Made by a program: the position numbers and the translations under genes. The notes beneath the pieces were generated by a model. That model did no database searches. It saw only the letters and a program-made list of their open reading frames with translations, and was not told the origin of the DNA. A stretch of DNA of 64,000 nt from Actinokineospora alba (GTDB lineage: Bacteria; Actinomycetota; Actinomycetes; Mycobacteriales; Pseudonocardiaceae): contig NZ_SNXU01000001.1 in NCBI RefSeq assembly GCF_004362515.1, positions 3,286,001-3,350,000 of the forward strand, read 5' to 3'. This document shows, one piece after another, positions 8,788 to 16,438 of the stretch; the stretch's first letter is position 1; the number at the start of each line of letters is the position of its first letter.

Positions 8788-11142
8788 TCAGCGTCGGGGG
8801 ACGGGAATGTGGTGGTAGCTGTCGACCCAGTTGTGGGAGAGGAGGGCGGGTTTGTCGTGGAGCAGGGCGTCGATGTCGTCGGCGGGCAGCGGGTGGCCGA
8901 AGAGCGTTCCGTGGGCGTGGGTGGCCGCGGTGAAGCGGGCGTCGTGGAGCTGGTCGGGGTTGATGATCCCGTCGAGCTGGGCGGTGCGGCCCAGATCCGT
9001 CGCGATGCCGACGAAGGCGTGTGCGACTGTCCGAAGGGGACGGTGTTCGAGTCCGTTGTGGAGGTTCGCGGTCAGCTCGGAGGGAATCAGCACGCCGCGC
9101 AGCGGGAGGTTGGTGAGCTGATGGTAATCGGCGAAGGTGGTGCCGAACCCGTGGAGGACCAGACTCACCCCCATGGTGTCCAGGCCGGTCACCTGCGGGC
9201 GCACCCGGCCGTCCTCCCCGAGGACCCGATCAGGTGGGAGCGCGAGCTGGAGCAGGTGGGGTGGCAGGCCGGAATCGGTGAGCGCGGCGCGGGTCTGGTC
9301 GAGGAGGGCTTCGTCGGCGGCCTGCCGGGCGGGGACGGTGAGTTGGACGAACGGCGGGTTGTACGGGTGGTCCCGGCGCCAGCGGGCCGCGTCGCGAGTG
9401 GCCGTGGTCAGGGCCCACCGGCAGAGCGGCAGGTCCACGCCGAGCTCGTCGGCCAGCGCGATCACCGGATCGGCCGGTATGTCCCCGAGGTCCGGGTGCT
9501 GCCAGCGGACGTGGACGCGGAGCCCGTCGATGGCGCCGTCGCTGATGCGGATCACCGGGCTGTAGGCGAGGTGGAGTTCGTCGTCGGCCATGGCGCGGGG
9601 AAGCGCGGCGATCAGGCTCATGCCTGCCTGTCTGCTCGAGCCGCCGTCGTCGGTGGCGGTCCACGGCCTGCGGGCAGGGGCGAGATCGGTGTCGAGGGCG
9701 GCCTCGGCCCCGGTGAGCAGCTCTTTCGCGGTGGTGTGCCGCGGATCCGCTTCGGCGACACCGATGCGCGGGCTGATGACAAGGTCGCGCCGATGGGCGC
9801 GGACGGGTTCGGCCAGCCAGGCGGAGAGGCGTCTGACCAGCCTCGCGGCATCGGCCCAGCCGCGCGGATCGGCCAGCAGGATCGCCACGGTGTCGCGGTC
9901 GAGCCTGCCGATGGTGGCGTCCGACGTGCCGGACAGTGCCGCGGCCGTCCGCGCGGCGGCGGCGGTGATGACGGCGTCGGCGTGTTGGGGGCCGAGTTCG
10001 CGCGTGATCCGGTTGAGGCCGACCAGCCTGATCACGCACACACCGACCAGGGCTCCCGAGTCGTTCTCGCGCCGGGCCGCGGCGTCGAGCCGGACCTGTG
10101 CCCGGTCGAGGAACGCGTTGCGGGAGGGAAGATCGGTGACGTCGTCGCGGTTGGTGACCTGGTCGAGCTGGCGCCGCCACGCGTACTGCGCGGTCGCGTC
10201 CTCGACCACCAGGCCGATCCGGCCGGGGTTGTCGCCGGTGGGCGCGTGCCAGCACAGCGTCGCGCGCACCCAGGCCTTGAAGGTCCCCTCCGGCCAGGCG
10301 ACGGCGAACTCGACGTGCAGGATGACACCATCCGCGATGGACTCCAGCGCGTCCTGGACCACGGCCGAGTCGCGGTCGCCGTAGGCGCAGTCGTCGAGCA
10401 TCGCGATCGAGTCGTCGTCGGGCAGCGCCAGGATCTCCATGGCCGACGGGTTCGCCGCCAGCACCCGCCCGTGCCGGTCGAGCTGCACCATGGGTTCGCT
10501 GTCCTCCCGCAGCTTGTTCAGAAACTCGAGCGGATCGAACCGGACGAGATCATGGCAGCGGCGCTGCCGGAGCGTGCCGAGGCTCTCGGCGAGGGTGAGC
10601 TGCTCGTCGAACACCCGGTTCCGGGCTCCCTCGGCGAAAGCGCCCGCGAACGCGGCGAGTGCCTTGGCCCGGATCGGGAAGCCGGTGTCGTCCTCGCTTG
10701 GGTGGTGGTGCTCGACCCAGGGGATGAGGACCTCCAGGAGGTCCTCGAACGCGCGCGGCGTGACCCGCAGCCGCTGCCCCAGCTCTCGGCCCGCCTCGCC
10801 GGAGATTCGCGCCAAATCGCCCGCCGACGCCTCGGCGATCCGTTCGGCCATGCCCCGCAGCGACTCGAGCAGCTCGCCGCGGCGGATGGGGATGTAGGCC
10901 CGCGCCGAGAGCGCCTCGGCCCACGCGCTCGCGGTCTCCTCCAATGACAGCGGCGTGCGGTACCGCGGCGCCCGCGCGGCACGACCGGTTTGGATGATCC
11001 GCTGGATGGCCAGTTCCATCGCGGCCGGATCGGTGCCGGGGCGCCGCAGCACCGCACCGAGTGTCTCGACTTCGGCCATCACGGCCGCGTGCCGACGGGC
11101 CGTGCGGGACCCGGGGATCAAGCTCAGTAAACGGTCAAGCAT
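8788..11142 (-). CDS. PAS-GGDEF-EAL protein with degenerate GGDEF and EAL motifs
   Basis: A 784-residue cytoplasmic protein. A helical N-terminal region (about 1-230) precedes a PAS-like domain (about 235-370), then a GGDEF fold (about 375-540) and an EAL fold (about 560-780). The signature GGDEF is replaced by RLDRD (in TIGRLDRDTVAILL). The EAL motif is replaced by LRV (in IDGLRVHVRWQHP). Both catalytic sites therefore look lost, suggesting a sensor or c-di-GMP-binding scaffold rather than a cyclase or phosphodiesterase. Its ATG lies inside the end of the sigma-factor gene (8-bp overlap), so the two are translationally coupled. Actinomycetes do contain inactive GGDEF/EAL proteins; pairing with a sigma factor is the unusual part. 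Confidence 0.85.
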   Translation of the reverse strand: MLDRLLSLIPGSRTARRHAAVMAEVETLGAVLRRPGTDPAAMELAIQRIIQTGRAARAPRYRTPLSLEETASAWAEALSARAYIPIRRGELLESLRGMAERIAEASAGDLARISGEAGRELGQRLRVTPRAFEDLLEVLIPWVEHHHPSEDDTGFPIRAKALAAFAGAFAEGARNRVFDEQLTLAESLGTLRQRRCHDLVRFDPLEFLNKLREDSEPMVQLDRHGRVLAANPSAMEILALPDDDSIAMLDDCAYGDRDSAVVQDALESIADGVILHVEFAVAWPEGTFKAWVRATLCWHAPTGDNPGRIGLVVEDATAQYAWRRQLDQVTNRDDVTDLPSRNAFLDRAQVRLDAAARRENDSGALVGVCVIRLVGLNRITRELGPQHADAVITAAAARTAAALSGTSDATIGRLDRDTVAILLADPRGWADAARLVRRLSAWLAEPVRAHRRDLVISPRIGVAEADPRHTTAKELLTGAEAALDTDLAPARRPWTATDDGGSSRQAGMSLIAALPRAMADDELHLAYSPVIRISDGAIDGLRVHVRWQHPDLGDIPADPVIALADELGVDLPLCRWALTTATRDAARWRRDHPYNPPFVQLTVPARQAADEALLDQTRAALTDSGLPPHLLQLALPPDRVLGEDGRVRPQVTGLDTMGVSLVLHGFGTTFADYHQLTNLPLRGVLIPSELTANLHNGLEHRPLRTVAHAFVGIATDLGRTAQLDGIINPDQLHDARFTAATHAHGTLFGHPLPADDIDALLHDKPALLSHNWVDSYHHIPVPRR

Positions 11143-11782
11143 CGCGTGCTCCCGATTCCGCTCGTTCCGATTCGTCGATTGCCGAGGCGGGGGGCGCCTC
11201 GGGTTCCGGGTCGGGCCGCGGTTTCGGGGCCGACGGGCTGAATCGGCGCTCCAGCCCCTTGCCCAGACCGGCCTTGGCCAGCCGCGCCCTCCCGCGGCGT
11301 AGGTATTTGGTGACTGTCGCGCGTGGCAGACCGAGCGCGTCGGCGATCTCGGGCACCGTCCGCTGCTGAGCCGCGAGCAGCATCGGCTCGCGCTGCGCCG
11401 GCGGAAGTCGCGCGATCGCCTTGTAGACCTCCCGGGCCACATCCAGTTCGGCGTGCAGGTCCTCAGGGCCTGGCGTGTTCACGCGGAACCTGTCGGCCAC
11501 CTCCTCAGGTGCCATCGGCAGCACCTCGGTCTTCTTGACCTCGTCCTTCACCAGATTCCTGGCCACCGCGACCGCGTAGCCCTGGTAGGTCTCCTTGATC
11601 GTGAACCAGTTCGTGTACACCCGGGCGCAGGCCTCGTTGGCGATCCCCTCGGCATCGACCTTGGCGGAGAGCAGGCGGATGTGAGCCACGATCTTGTCGT
11701 AGCCCGCGCGGTAGAACTCGGCGAACTCGGCGTCGCGGCGCGCGAGTCCATCGACGTCGCCCGCCACCCCTTCCTCTGTCAC
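11135..11782 (-). CDS. Sigma-70 family (ECF-like) RNA polymerase sigma factor
   Basis: A protein of about 215 residues. A region-2-like helix bundle (EFYRAGYDKIVAHIRLL, EGIANEACARVYTNW, YAVAVARNLVKDEVKK) is followed by a clear region 4 (AIARLPPAQREPMLLAAQQ, VPEIADALGLPRATVTKYLRRGRARL). The tail of about 45 residues is Pro/Glu-rich. No zinc anti-sigma gene adjoins it; the coupled downstream gene is the degenerate GGDEF/EAL protein, which may take the regulatory role (inference). Start choice is uncertain: GTG at 11782, GTG at 11767 (after GAGGAAGG), or the far upstream 11881. Confidence 0.8.
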   Translation of the reverse strand: MTEEGVAGDVDGLARRDAEFAEFYRAGYDKIVAHIRLLSAKVDAEGIANEACARVYTNWFTIKETYQGYAVAVARNLVKDEVKKTEVLPMAPEEVADRFRVNTPGPEDLHAELDVAREVYKAIARLPPAQREPMLLAAQQRTVPEIADALGLPRATVTKYLRRGRARLAKAGLGKGLERRFSPSAPKPRPDPEPEAPPASAIDESERAESGARDA

Positions 11783-11964
11783 GGACCGGCGCCCTCGCGT
11801 GCGCCGCCGTCGATGGTGATCACCACAAGCACCACTACGTTCCTCTCGGTGGGGAAGCGCCCGCTCCGTTGCGAGCCACACTGGTAAGACGTTTCAACCC
11901 CTGAAAAACAGACCTGTCTCACCCGATGGTGTGATCAACACGCGGCGTCCCGACCTCCGCGGGT

Positions 11965-12207
11965 TTGACCGGCAGGGAGTCTGGGAAAGCCCAGATCCAT
12001 GATCGGACGCCGGATCATGTGGCCCCGCCGTTCCCGGATTCCGCTGGGGCGCAGCAGGTTCATCTGGACGTGCTGGTCGACGACGCCGAGCGGCGGGTGC
12101 TCGCCATCGGGGCCACCCGGGTGACCGAACCGCACCACGAGGACGGGTTCCGGGTGTTCCGCGATCCGGCGGGCCACCCGTTCTGTCTCGTCTTCGGTGT
12201 CGACTGA
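11965..12207 (+). pseudogene. C-terminal remnant of a glyoxalase/VOC-family protein
   Basis: About 80 residues match the second half of an actinobacterial VOC (Glyoxalase_6) protein: RTPDHVAPPFPD, QVHLDVLVDDAERRVLAIGA, and the terminal GFRVFRDPAGHPFCLVFG. The usual N-terminal beta-alpha-beta-beta-beta unit (about 50 residues) is missing, and the preceding 180 bp carry no recognisable continuation in any frame. It is most likely a decayed gene, although a short VOC-fold half-unit that dimerises cannot be excluded. It converges on the LuxR gene with 12 bp between the stops. Confidence 0.5.
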
Positions 12208-12219
12208 GCGCGGGCGTTC

Positions 12220-15045
12220 TCAGTCGAGGAGGCCGCCCAGGCTGGTCCGCGACGACACGTCCAGTTTGCGCATGATGTTGGCGACGTGGCACTCGACCGT
12301 GCGCCGTGACAGGGTCAGCAGCTCGGCGATCTCCCGGTTGGTGAGCCCGCTCGCGGCGAACTTCGCGATAGCCTTCTCCCGTGGGGACAACGCGTTTCCG
12401 TAGCCGCGGCGGCCCCGGGTGGGGCGGCGAGGATCGTGTCGCCGCAACGCTTTGCGGCAGCGCAGCGCGTCGGTGGTGGCGGTCAGGGCGGCGTAGTCGG
12501 CTTCGGCGGCCGTCAGGTCGCGCACCGCGGCCGCCGGATCACCGGCTTCCGCCGCGCACAGCCCGGACAGTTCGGTGGCCCGGGCGGCGGCCCGGCGGTG
12601 CGGCAGCGCCCGGTAGCGTTCGGCGGCCTCGGCGAACAGAGCCATTGCCTCGGTATGTCCGCCGCGGTGCTGCGCGAGCAGTGCGGCGCACACCAGCTCG
12701 GCGGCCGCGGCCAGCGGGGCGTCCCGGCCCTGGATGCCCCGGCGGAACTCCGCCAGCAGCGCGGCCGCCTCCGGCGCGCGACCGGTCTGCAGGAACACCT
12801 CGGTCGCGACCGGCGCCAGCTCGGCCGCCCAGACCCAGTTGTCCTTCTGCCGCACCAGTTCCAGGCCCGCTTCCGCCTCCGCGCGGGCACCGGTGACCTG
12901 CCCGCGCGCGGACAGGATCGCCGCCCGGCCCGCGTGCGCGGTGACGACGATCGGCACGTGCCCGGGCGCCGCTTCCGTCGCCGACTGCAAGGTGCGCAAT
13001 GCGTCGCTGCTTCTCGACCGCCAGGTCCGCAGCCACCCGAGGACAAGCAGGGCGTCGGCGGCCAGGTACCCCATCTGCCCGACCGCGGCCACCAGCCGGT
13101 CGGCCTTCTCGGCGAGACCGTCCCATGGCCCGGTCGCGGCGAGCAGCCGCAGTTCGGTGCCCGCCGCGAGGGAGGACAGGTAGGGCGCGGACCGGTCGTC
13201 GACGAGTTCGGCGGCCGCGTCGAGGTGGTGGCGCGCGGGTCCGAAGTGGCCGTTCCACACCGCGGCGTCGGCCATGTTCAAGTGGGTGCGCCCGAGTTGG
13301 CGGCGCAGGCTCGGCGCCACCGGCGCGGCGGGCAGCGTGTCGATCACCTGCCACGCCCCCGGGTCGGCGATCTGCATCCGCACGGTGATCCGGTTCGCCC
13401 GCAGGGCCGCGATGGCCTCGCTGTCGGTGGTGCCCGCGCAGGCCTGCTCGGCCTGGGCCAGCCAGCGCAGGTTGGTCGCCACCGGGACGAACCCGACCTG
13501 CGGCAACGCCAGGGTCGCCATGCCCCGGGCGCGGACAGTGCGCCTGCGGGGCAGGTCGGTCAGCGCGCGCTCGATCTCCCGCTGCCCGGCCACGACCTGC
13601 CCGACCTGGTTGACCAGCACCAGGCCGAGGTTCATCCGGATCTCGGCGCCGACGTCCCTGGGCAGCGGCCAGTCCCGCACGACGGTGCGCAGCCGGTCGA
13701 TGGTGGCCGGGGTCGCGATGCCCTGCAGCATCTCGCGGCTGAGCCGCAGCGCGACGGCCTCCTTCGCCGAGACGGGCAGTTCGGCGTCGTCGAGCGCGTT
13801 CTCCAGGATTCGCATCCCCGCGGCCGGGACCCCGGTGTCGGCCGCCTCCTGCGCGGCGGCCAGCACGCATTCCACCCAGCGGTCCAGTTCGTCGGCGTGG
13901 CGGTAGTGGTGGGCCAGCAGCGCGAGGCCGGGCCGGGCGGACCCGCTGAGCCGTTTGATCGCGCGCAGGTGCATCTCGCGGCGGCGCGGGCCGGGTATCG
14001 CCTCGTACACCGCGCGGGCGGCGAGCGGGTGGCGCAGGTCGTAGTGGCCGCGCGCGGTCTCGTGGAGCATCCGGGCGCGCAGCGCGCCTTCCAGCGCGGC
14101 CGTCATTCCGCGGTCCGACAGGCCGGACAGCGCGGCGATGTCGGCCTCAGTCGCCGGCTGGCCGAACACGGCGACGGCGCGGCAGACCGCGGTGGCCGAT
14201 CTGCCCAGGTGGGTGAGTCGTTCCACCACGGCGTCGCGGACCCGCGCGGGAACGCCGATCTCATCGAGCCGGGCGGAGGTCGGGTGATCACCGAGTTCCC
14301 GCACGAGTTCCTCGACGACGAGCGGCAGCCCGGCGCTCCGGCGGTGCAGTTCCGCGGCGAAGTCCGCGCACCCGTGGTACTCCCGGAGGAACTCGGCGAC
14401 GCCCGGCACGGTGAGCGGCGCGAGCTCGAGCTGGGTCATGGCGTGTCCGCGGCCGCGATAGGCCTCCAGCAGGTCATTGGTGTTGATCTCGTCGCCGCGA
14501 TACAGCGTCACGACCGTCACCGCACTCCGCGGGGAGACTGCGAGGAACCGCACCAGGTCAAGGGTTTCCTCGTCGGCCCACTGCAGGTTGTCGAGCACGA
14601 GCAGCGGCCGGTCGAGCGCTTCGAGCACCGCCGCCACCGCCCGCAAGACCTGGTGTCGGGCCACCGACGGCGACAGCGGGGCCTGGTGCTCGGGAAGCAG
14701 CCCGCGCAGTTCGGGCAGCAGCGGCGCCAAAGCCCCGGTGATCGGTGCGAGCGTGGGCCCGACCGCGCGCAACTCGTCCACCGCGCCCGCGAGCATCTCG
14801 ACGATCGCGCCGTACGGGTGGGTCGTCCGCACCGGCAGGCAGTGCGCTTCGAGGACCGTGTGCGCCGCGATCGCGGGGTCGCGCAACAGTTCGCGCAGCA
14901 GCCGGGTCTTGCCGACGCCCGCCTCACCCTCGACCACCACGAGCCGGTGCCGTTCGGCGACCGCGCCCACCAGGGTCGCGAGTTCGACGGTCCGCCCGGA
15001 GATCGACGCCTCCGGGCGGGTCTGGTCGAGCCTGGCAGCCGTCAT
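12220..15045 (-). CDS. Large LuxR-family ATPase transcriptional regulator (LAL type)
   Basis: A 941-residue LAL regulator. The Walker A GEAGVGKT lies near residue 40, and a Walker B-like LLVLDNLQWAD occurs near 150. A long TPR-like helical region follows. A C-terminal LuxR helix-turn-helix closes the protein (LSPREKAIAKFAASGLTNREI, SRRTVECHVANIMRKL). It is a more canonical, longer relative of the protein at 868-3519. Its upstream region (15046-15130) contains the palindrome CTACGTAG, a possible operator. The nearest gene in the same orientation is the upstream M23 peptidase; the target is unknown. Confidence 0.9.
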   Translation of the reverse strand: MTAARLDQTRPEASISGRTVELATLVGAVAERHRLVVVEGEAGVGKTRLLRELLRDPAIAAHTVLEAHCLPVRTTHPYGAIVEMLAGAVDELRAVGPTLAPITGALAPLLPELRGLLPEHQAPLSPSVARHQVLRAVAAVLEALDRPLLVLDNLQWADEETLDLVRFLAVSPRSAVTVVTLYRGDEINTNDLLEAYRGRGHAMTQLELAPLTVPGVAEFLREYHGCADFAAELHRRSAGLPLVVEELVRELGDHPTSARLDEIGVPARVRDAVVERLTHLGRSATAVCRAVAVFGQPATEADIAALSGLSDRGMTAALEGALRARMLHETARGHYDLRHPLAARAVYEAIPGPRRREMHLRAIKRLSGSARPGLALLAHHYRHADELDRWVECVLAAAQEAADTGVPAAGMRILENALDDAELPVSAKEAVALRLSREMLQGIATPATIDRLRTVVRDWPLPRDVGAEIRMNLGLVLVNQVGQVVAGQREIERALTDLPRRRTVRARGMATLALPQVGFVPVATNLRWLAQAEQACAGTTDSEAIAALRANRITVRMQIADPGAWQVIDTLPAAPVAPSLRRQLGRTHLNMADAAVWNGHFGPARHHLDAAAELVDDRSAPYLSSLAAGTELRLLAATGPWDGLAEKADRLVAAVGQMGYLAADALLVLGWLRTWRSRSSDALRTLQSATEAAPGHVPIVVTAHAGRAAILSARGQVTGARAEAEAGLELVRQKDNWVWAAELAPVATEVFLQTGRAPEAAALLAEFRRGIQGRDAPLAAAAELVCAALLAQHRGGHTEAMALFAEAAERYRALPHRRAAARATELSGLCAAEAGDPAAAVRDLTAAEADYAALTATTDALRCRKALRRHDPRRPTRGRRGYGNALSPREKAIAKFAASGLTNREIAELLTLSRRTVECHVANIMRKLDVSSRTSLGGLLD

Positions 15046-15159
15046 CGTGGTTCACCTTCTTATCAGCCGCCCGAGCGATGCCTACGATGATGTAGCTACG
15101 TAGTGACCACAGCCAGGGTTCGCTGTTAATCAGGTATACCTAGAAATTGCCATCCCAGG

Positions 15160-15191
15160 CGGTCCGGCCTGCCCGGGGGCAGACCGGACCG
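15160..15191 (-). terminator. Stem-loop terminator after the M23 peptidase gene
   Basis: CGGTCCGGCCTGCCC (15160-15174) pairs with GGGCAGACCGGACCG (15177-15191) with one mismatch. On the minus strand it begins 7 bp after the M23 stop codon. There is no strong U-tract, as is common in actinomycetes. Confidence 0.65.
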
Positions 15192-15197
15192 GCTCGA

Positions 15198-16163
15198 TCA
15201 GCTCACACCGTAGTTCGTCAGCCTCCCGCCCGGGTACACCTTCGTGCCGTTGCGCTCGGCGTAGCCCCGGTAGGCCTGGGAGCCCTCGTAGAAGGTCCAG
15301 CCGCCGATGGTCTTGCCGTGCACGCTCACGTACGAGGTGCCCGACAGCAGGCTGAAGTGCACGTGCGCGCCGTTGGCGGAGCCGCCGCAGGGCAGCGCCG
15401 TGCCGGTCGCGCCGAGGTAGGTGCCCGTGTCCACGGACGCCCCGTCGGCCAGGGTGGTCAGGTTCGTCATGTGGTAGTACGACGTGCGGTACCCGTTGTT
15501 GTGCACGACGGTGACCAGCGCGCTGCCGTTCTTGACGCAGGACTTGTACACCTTGCCCGGGCCCGCGGAGCGCACGCTGCCGGAGCCGCCGAAGTCCAGC
15601 GAGCTGAACGGCCGGGTGCTCCCGCTGTAGCCGTGGGGGCCGCCGCCCATCGGCCAGACCGAGCCCTGCGACCAGGGCAGGGCGAGCCCGGTCGCGGTGG
15701 CCGCGGCGGCGGGCGACTGGGTGAACAGGTTCCGCTCTTCGGCCGACAGCACGGATTCCGGCGCCTTCGCCGCCAGCGCCCGGAACTCGGGGCTGCCGTC
15801 GAAGGTGACGCGCCACATGCGGCCGTCGAGCCGGGCCAGGAAGATCCCGGCCTCCGGGCTGCCGTGCTTCTGCCGAGCGTCACCGGGAATCGGGATCACC
15901 GCGGTGCCGAACGCCCACTCGCCGGTGGCGTCGGACCGCTTCGGCTCGACCAGCGGCCGCGGGACCGAGTCCGACTGGAAGTACGCCTGGGCGGCGCCAC
16001 CGCGCTCGGCGGTCATCGCGGCGGCGACGGAGGTGTCGAGGGAGTCGGGGCCTGCGGGCCGGGGATCGGCCGACGCGACCACCGCCGTCGCGGCGCCCAG
16101 CGTCAGGGCGAGCGAGGTGACGGAGACCAGGGCGGCCCGGGGGACTTTGGAAATCGGGGACAT
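15198..16163 (-). CDS. Secreted M23-family zinc metallopeptidase (LasA/lysostaphin-like)
   Basis: A 321-residue exported wall-active enzyme. It has an N-terminal Sec signal (about 1-31, ending VVASA) and a spacer domain of about 120 residues. The M23 domain starts near residue 165: HGYSGSTRPFSSLDFGG supplies the first His and the Asp ligand, and HVHFSLL supplies the HxH ligands. YRTSYYHMTN and GTYLGATG are typical strand motifs. Cys pairs (SCVKNG, LPCGGS) probably form a disulfide. M23 enzymes cut peptide cross-links in peptidoglycan. The ATG at 16163 follows GGAAGGACATCACC. A leader of over 200 nt precedes it, suggesting RNA-level control. Confidence 0.9.
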   Translation of the reverse strand: MSPISKVPRAALVSVTSLALTLGAATAVVASADPRPAGPDSLDTSVAAAMTAERGGAAQAYFQSDSVPRPLVEPKRSDATGEWAFGTAVIPIPGDARQKHGSPEAGIFLARLDGRMWRVTFDGSPEFRALAAKAPESVLSAEERNLFTQSPAAAATATGLALPWSQGSVWPMGGGPHGYSGSTRPFSSLDFGGSGSVRSAGPGKVYKSCVKNGSALVTVVHNNGYRTSYYHMTNLTTLADGASVDTGTYLGATGTALPCGGSANGAHVHFSLLSGTSYVSVHGKTIGGWTFYEGSQAYRGYAERNGTKVYPGGRLTNYGVS

Positions 16164-16174
16164 GGTGATGTCCT

Positions 16175-16300
16175 TCCAATTGCAGGGGTTTCCGGCAAGG
16201 AAGCTACGCAGCCGAAGCTCGTCCGCGGGCGTGGCGAATCGGCTCTTTATTCACGCCCCGCTGGGAATTATCGGTCGGAGACCTCCCACGGAAATGCCGG
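16175..16300 (-). promoter_or_regulatory. Structured leader of the M23 gene; possible c-di-AMP (ydaO-type) riboswitch
   Basis: About 275 bp separate the acyl ligase stop from the M23 start, with a promoter-like TAGGTAT near 16405 on the minus strand. The leader contains a GGGGCGTGAAT segment whose stem GGGCGTG/CACGCCC pairs 16253-16259 with 16227-16233, an internal GCCGATTCGCC, and TTTCCG/CGGAAA segments that could close an outer helix. Actinobacterial wall hydrolase genes are classical ydaO riboswitch targets, and GGGG-GTGAAT recalls that consensus. The canonical CAGCTAAC-like 3' block is not evident, however. The structure is directly visible; the riboswitch identity is a guess. Confidence 0.35.
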
Positions 16301-16438
16301 TAAGCTGGATCATTCGCCGGTATCCGGGAAACCGGACGGGGTAATGAGAGGTCACCACTGGGCGCCGTGGTCCATTGCCGATGGCGGTGGCCCGACGCTA
16401 CGTATACCTAATCCATTCCCAGGATTCCGCGGGCCGGT

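Noticed and set aside
8788..11142. Active bifunctional c-di-GMP cyclase/phosphodiesterase
   Set aside because: The GGDEF and EAL signatures are both replaced, so catalysis is not supported.
12436..15090. Very long plus-strand open frame antisense to the LAL regulator
   Set aside because: It is Arg/Gly/Gln/Val-rich with no domain and mirrors the real minus-strand gene; a GC-driven shadow.
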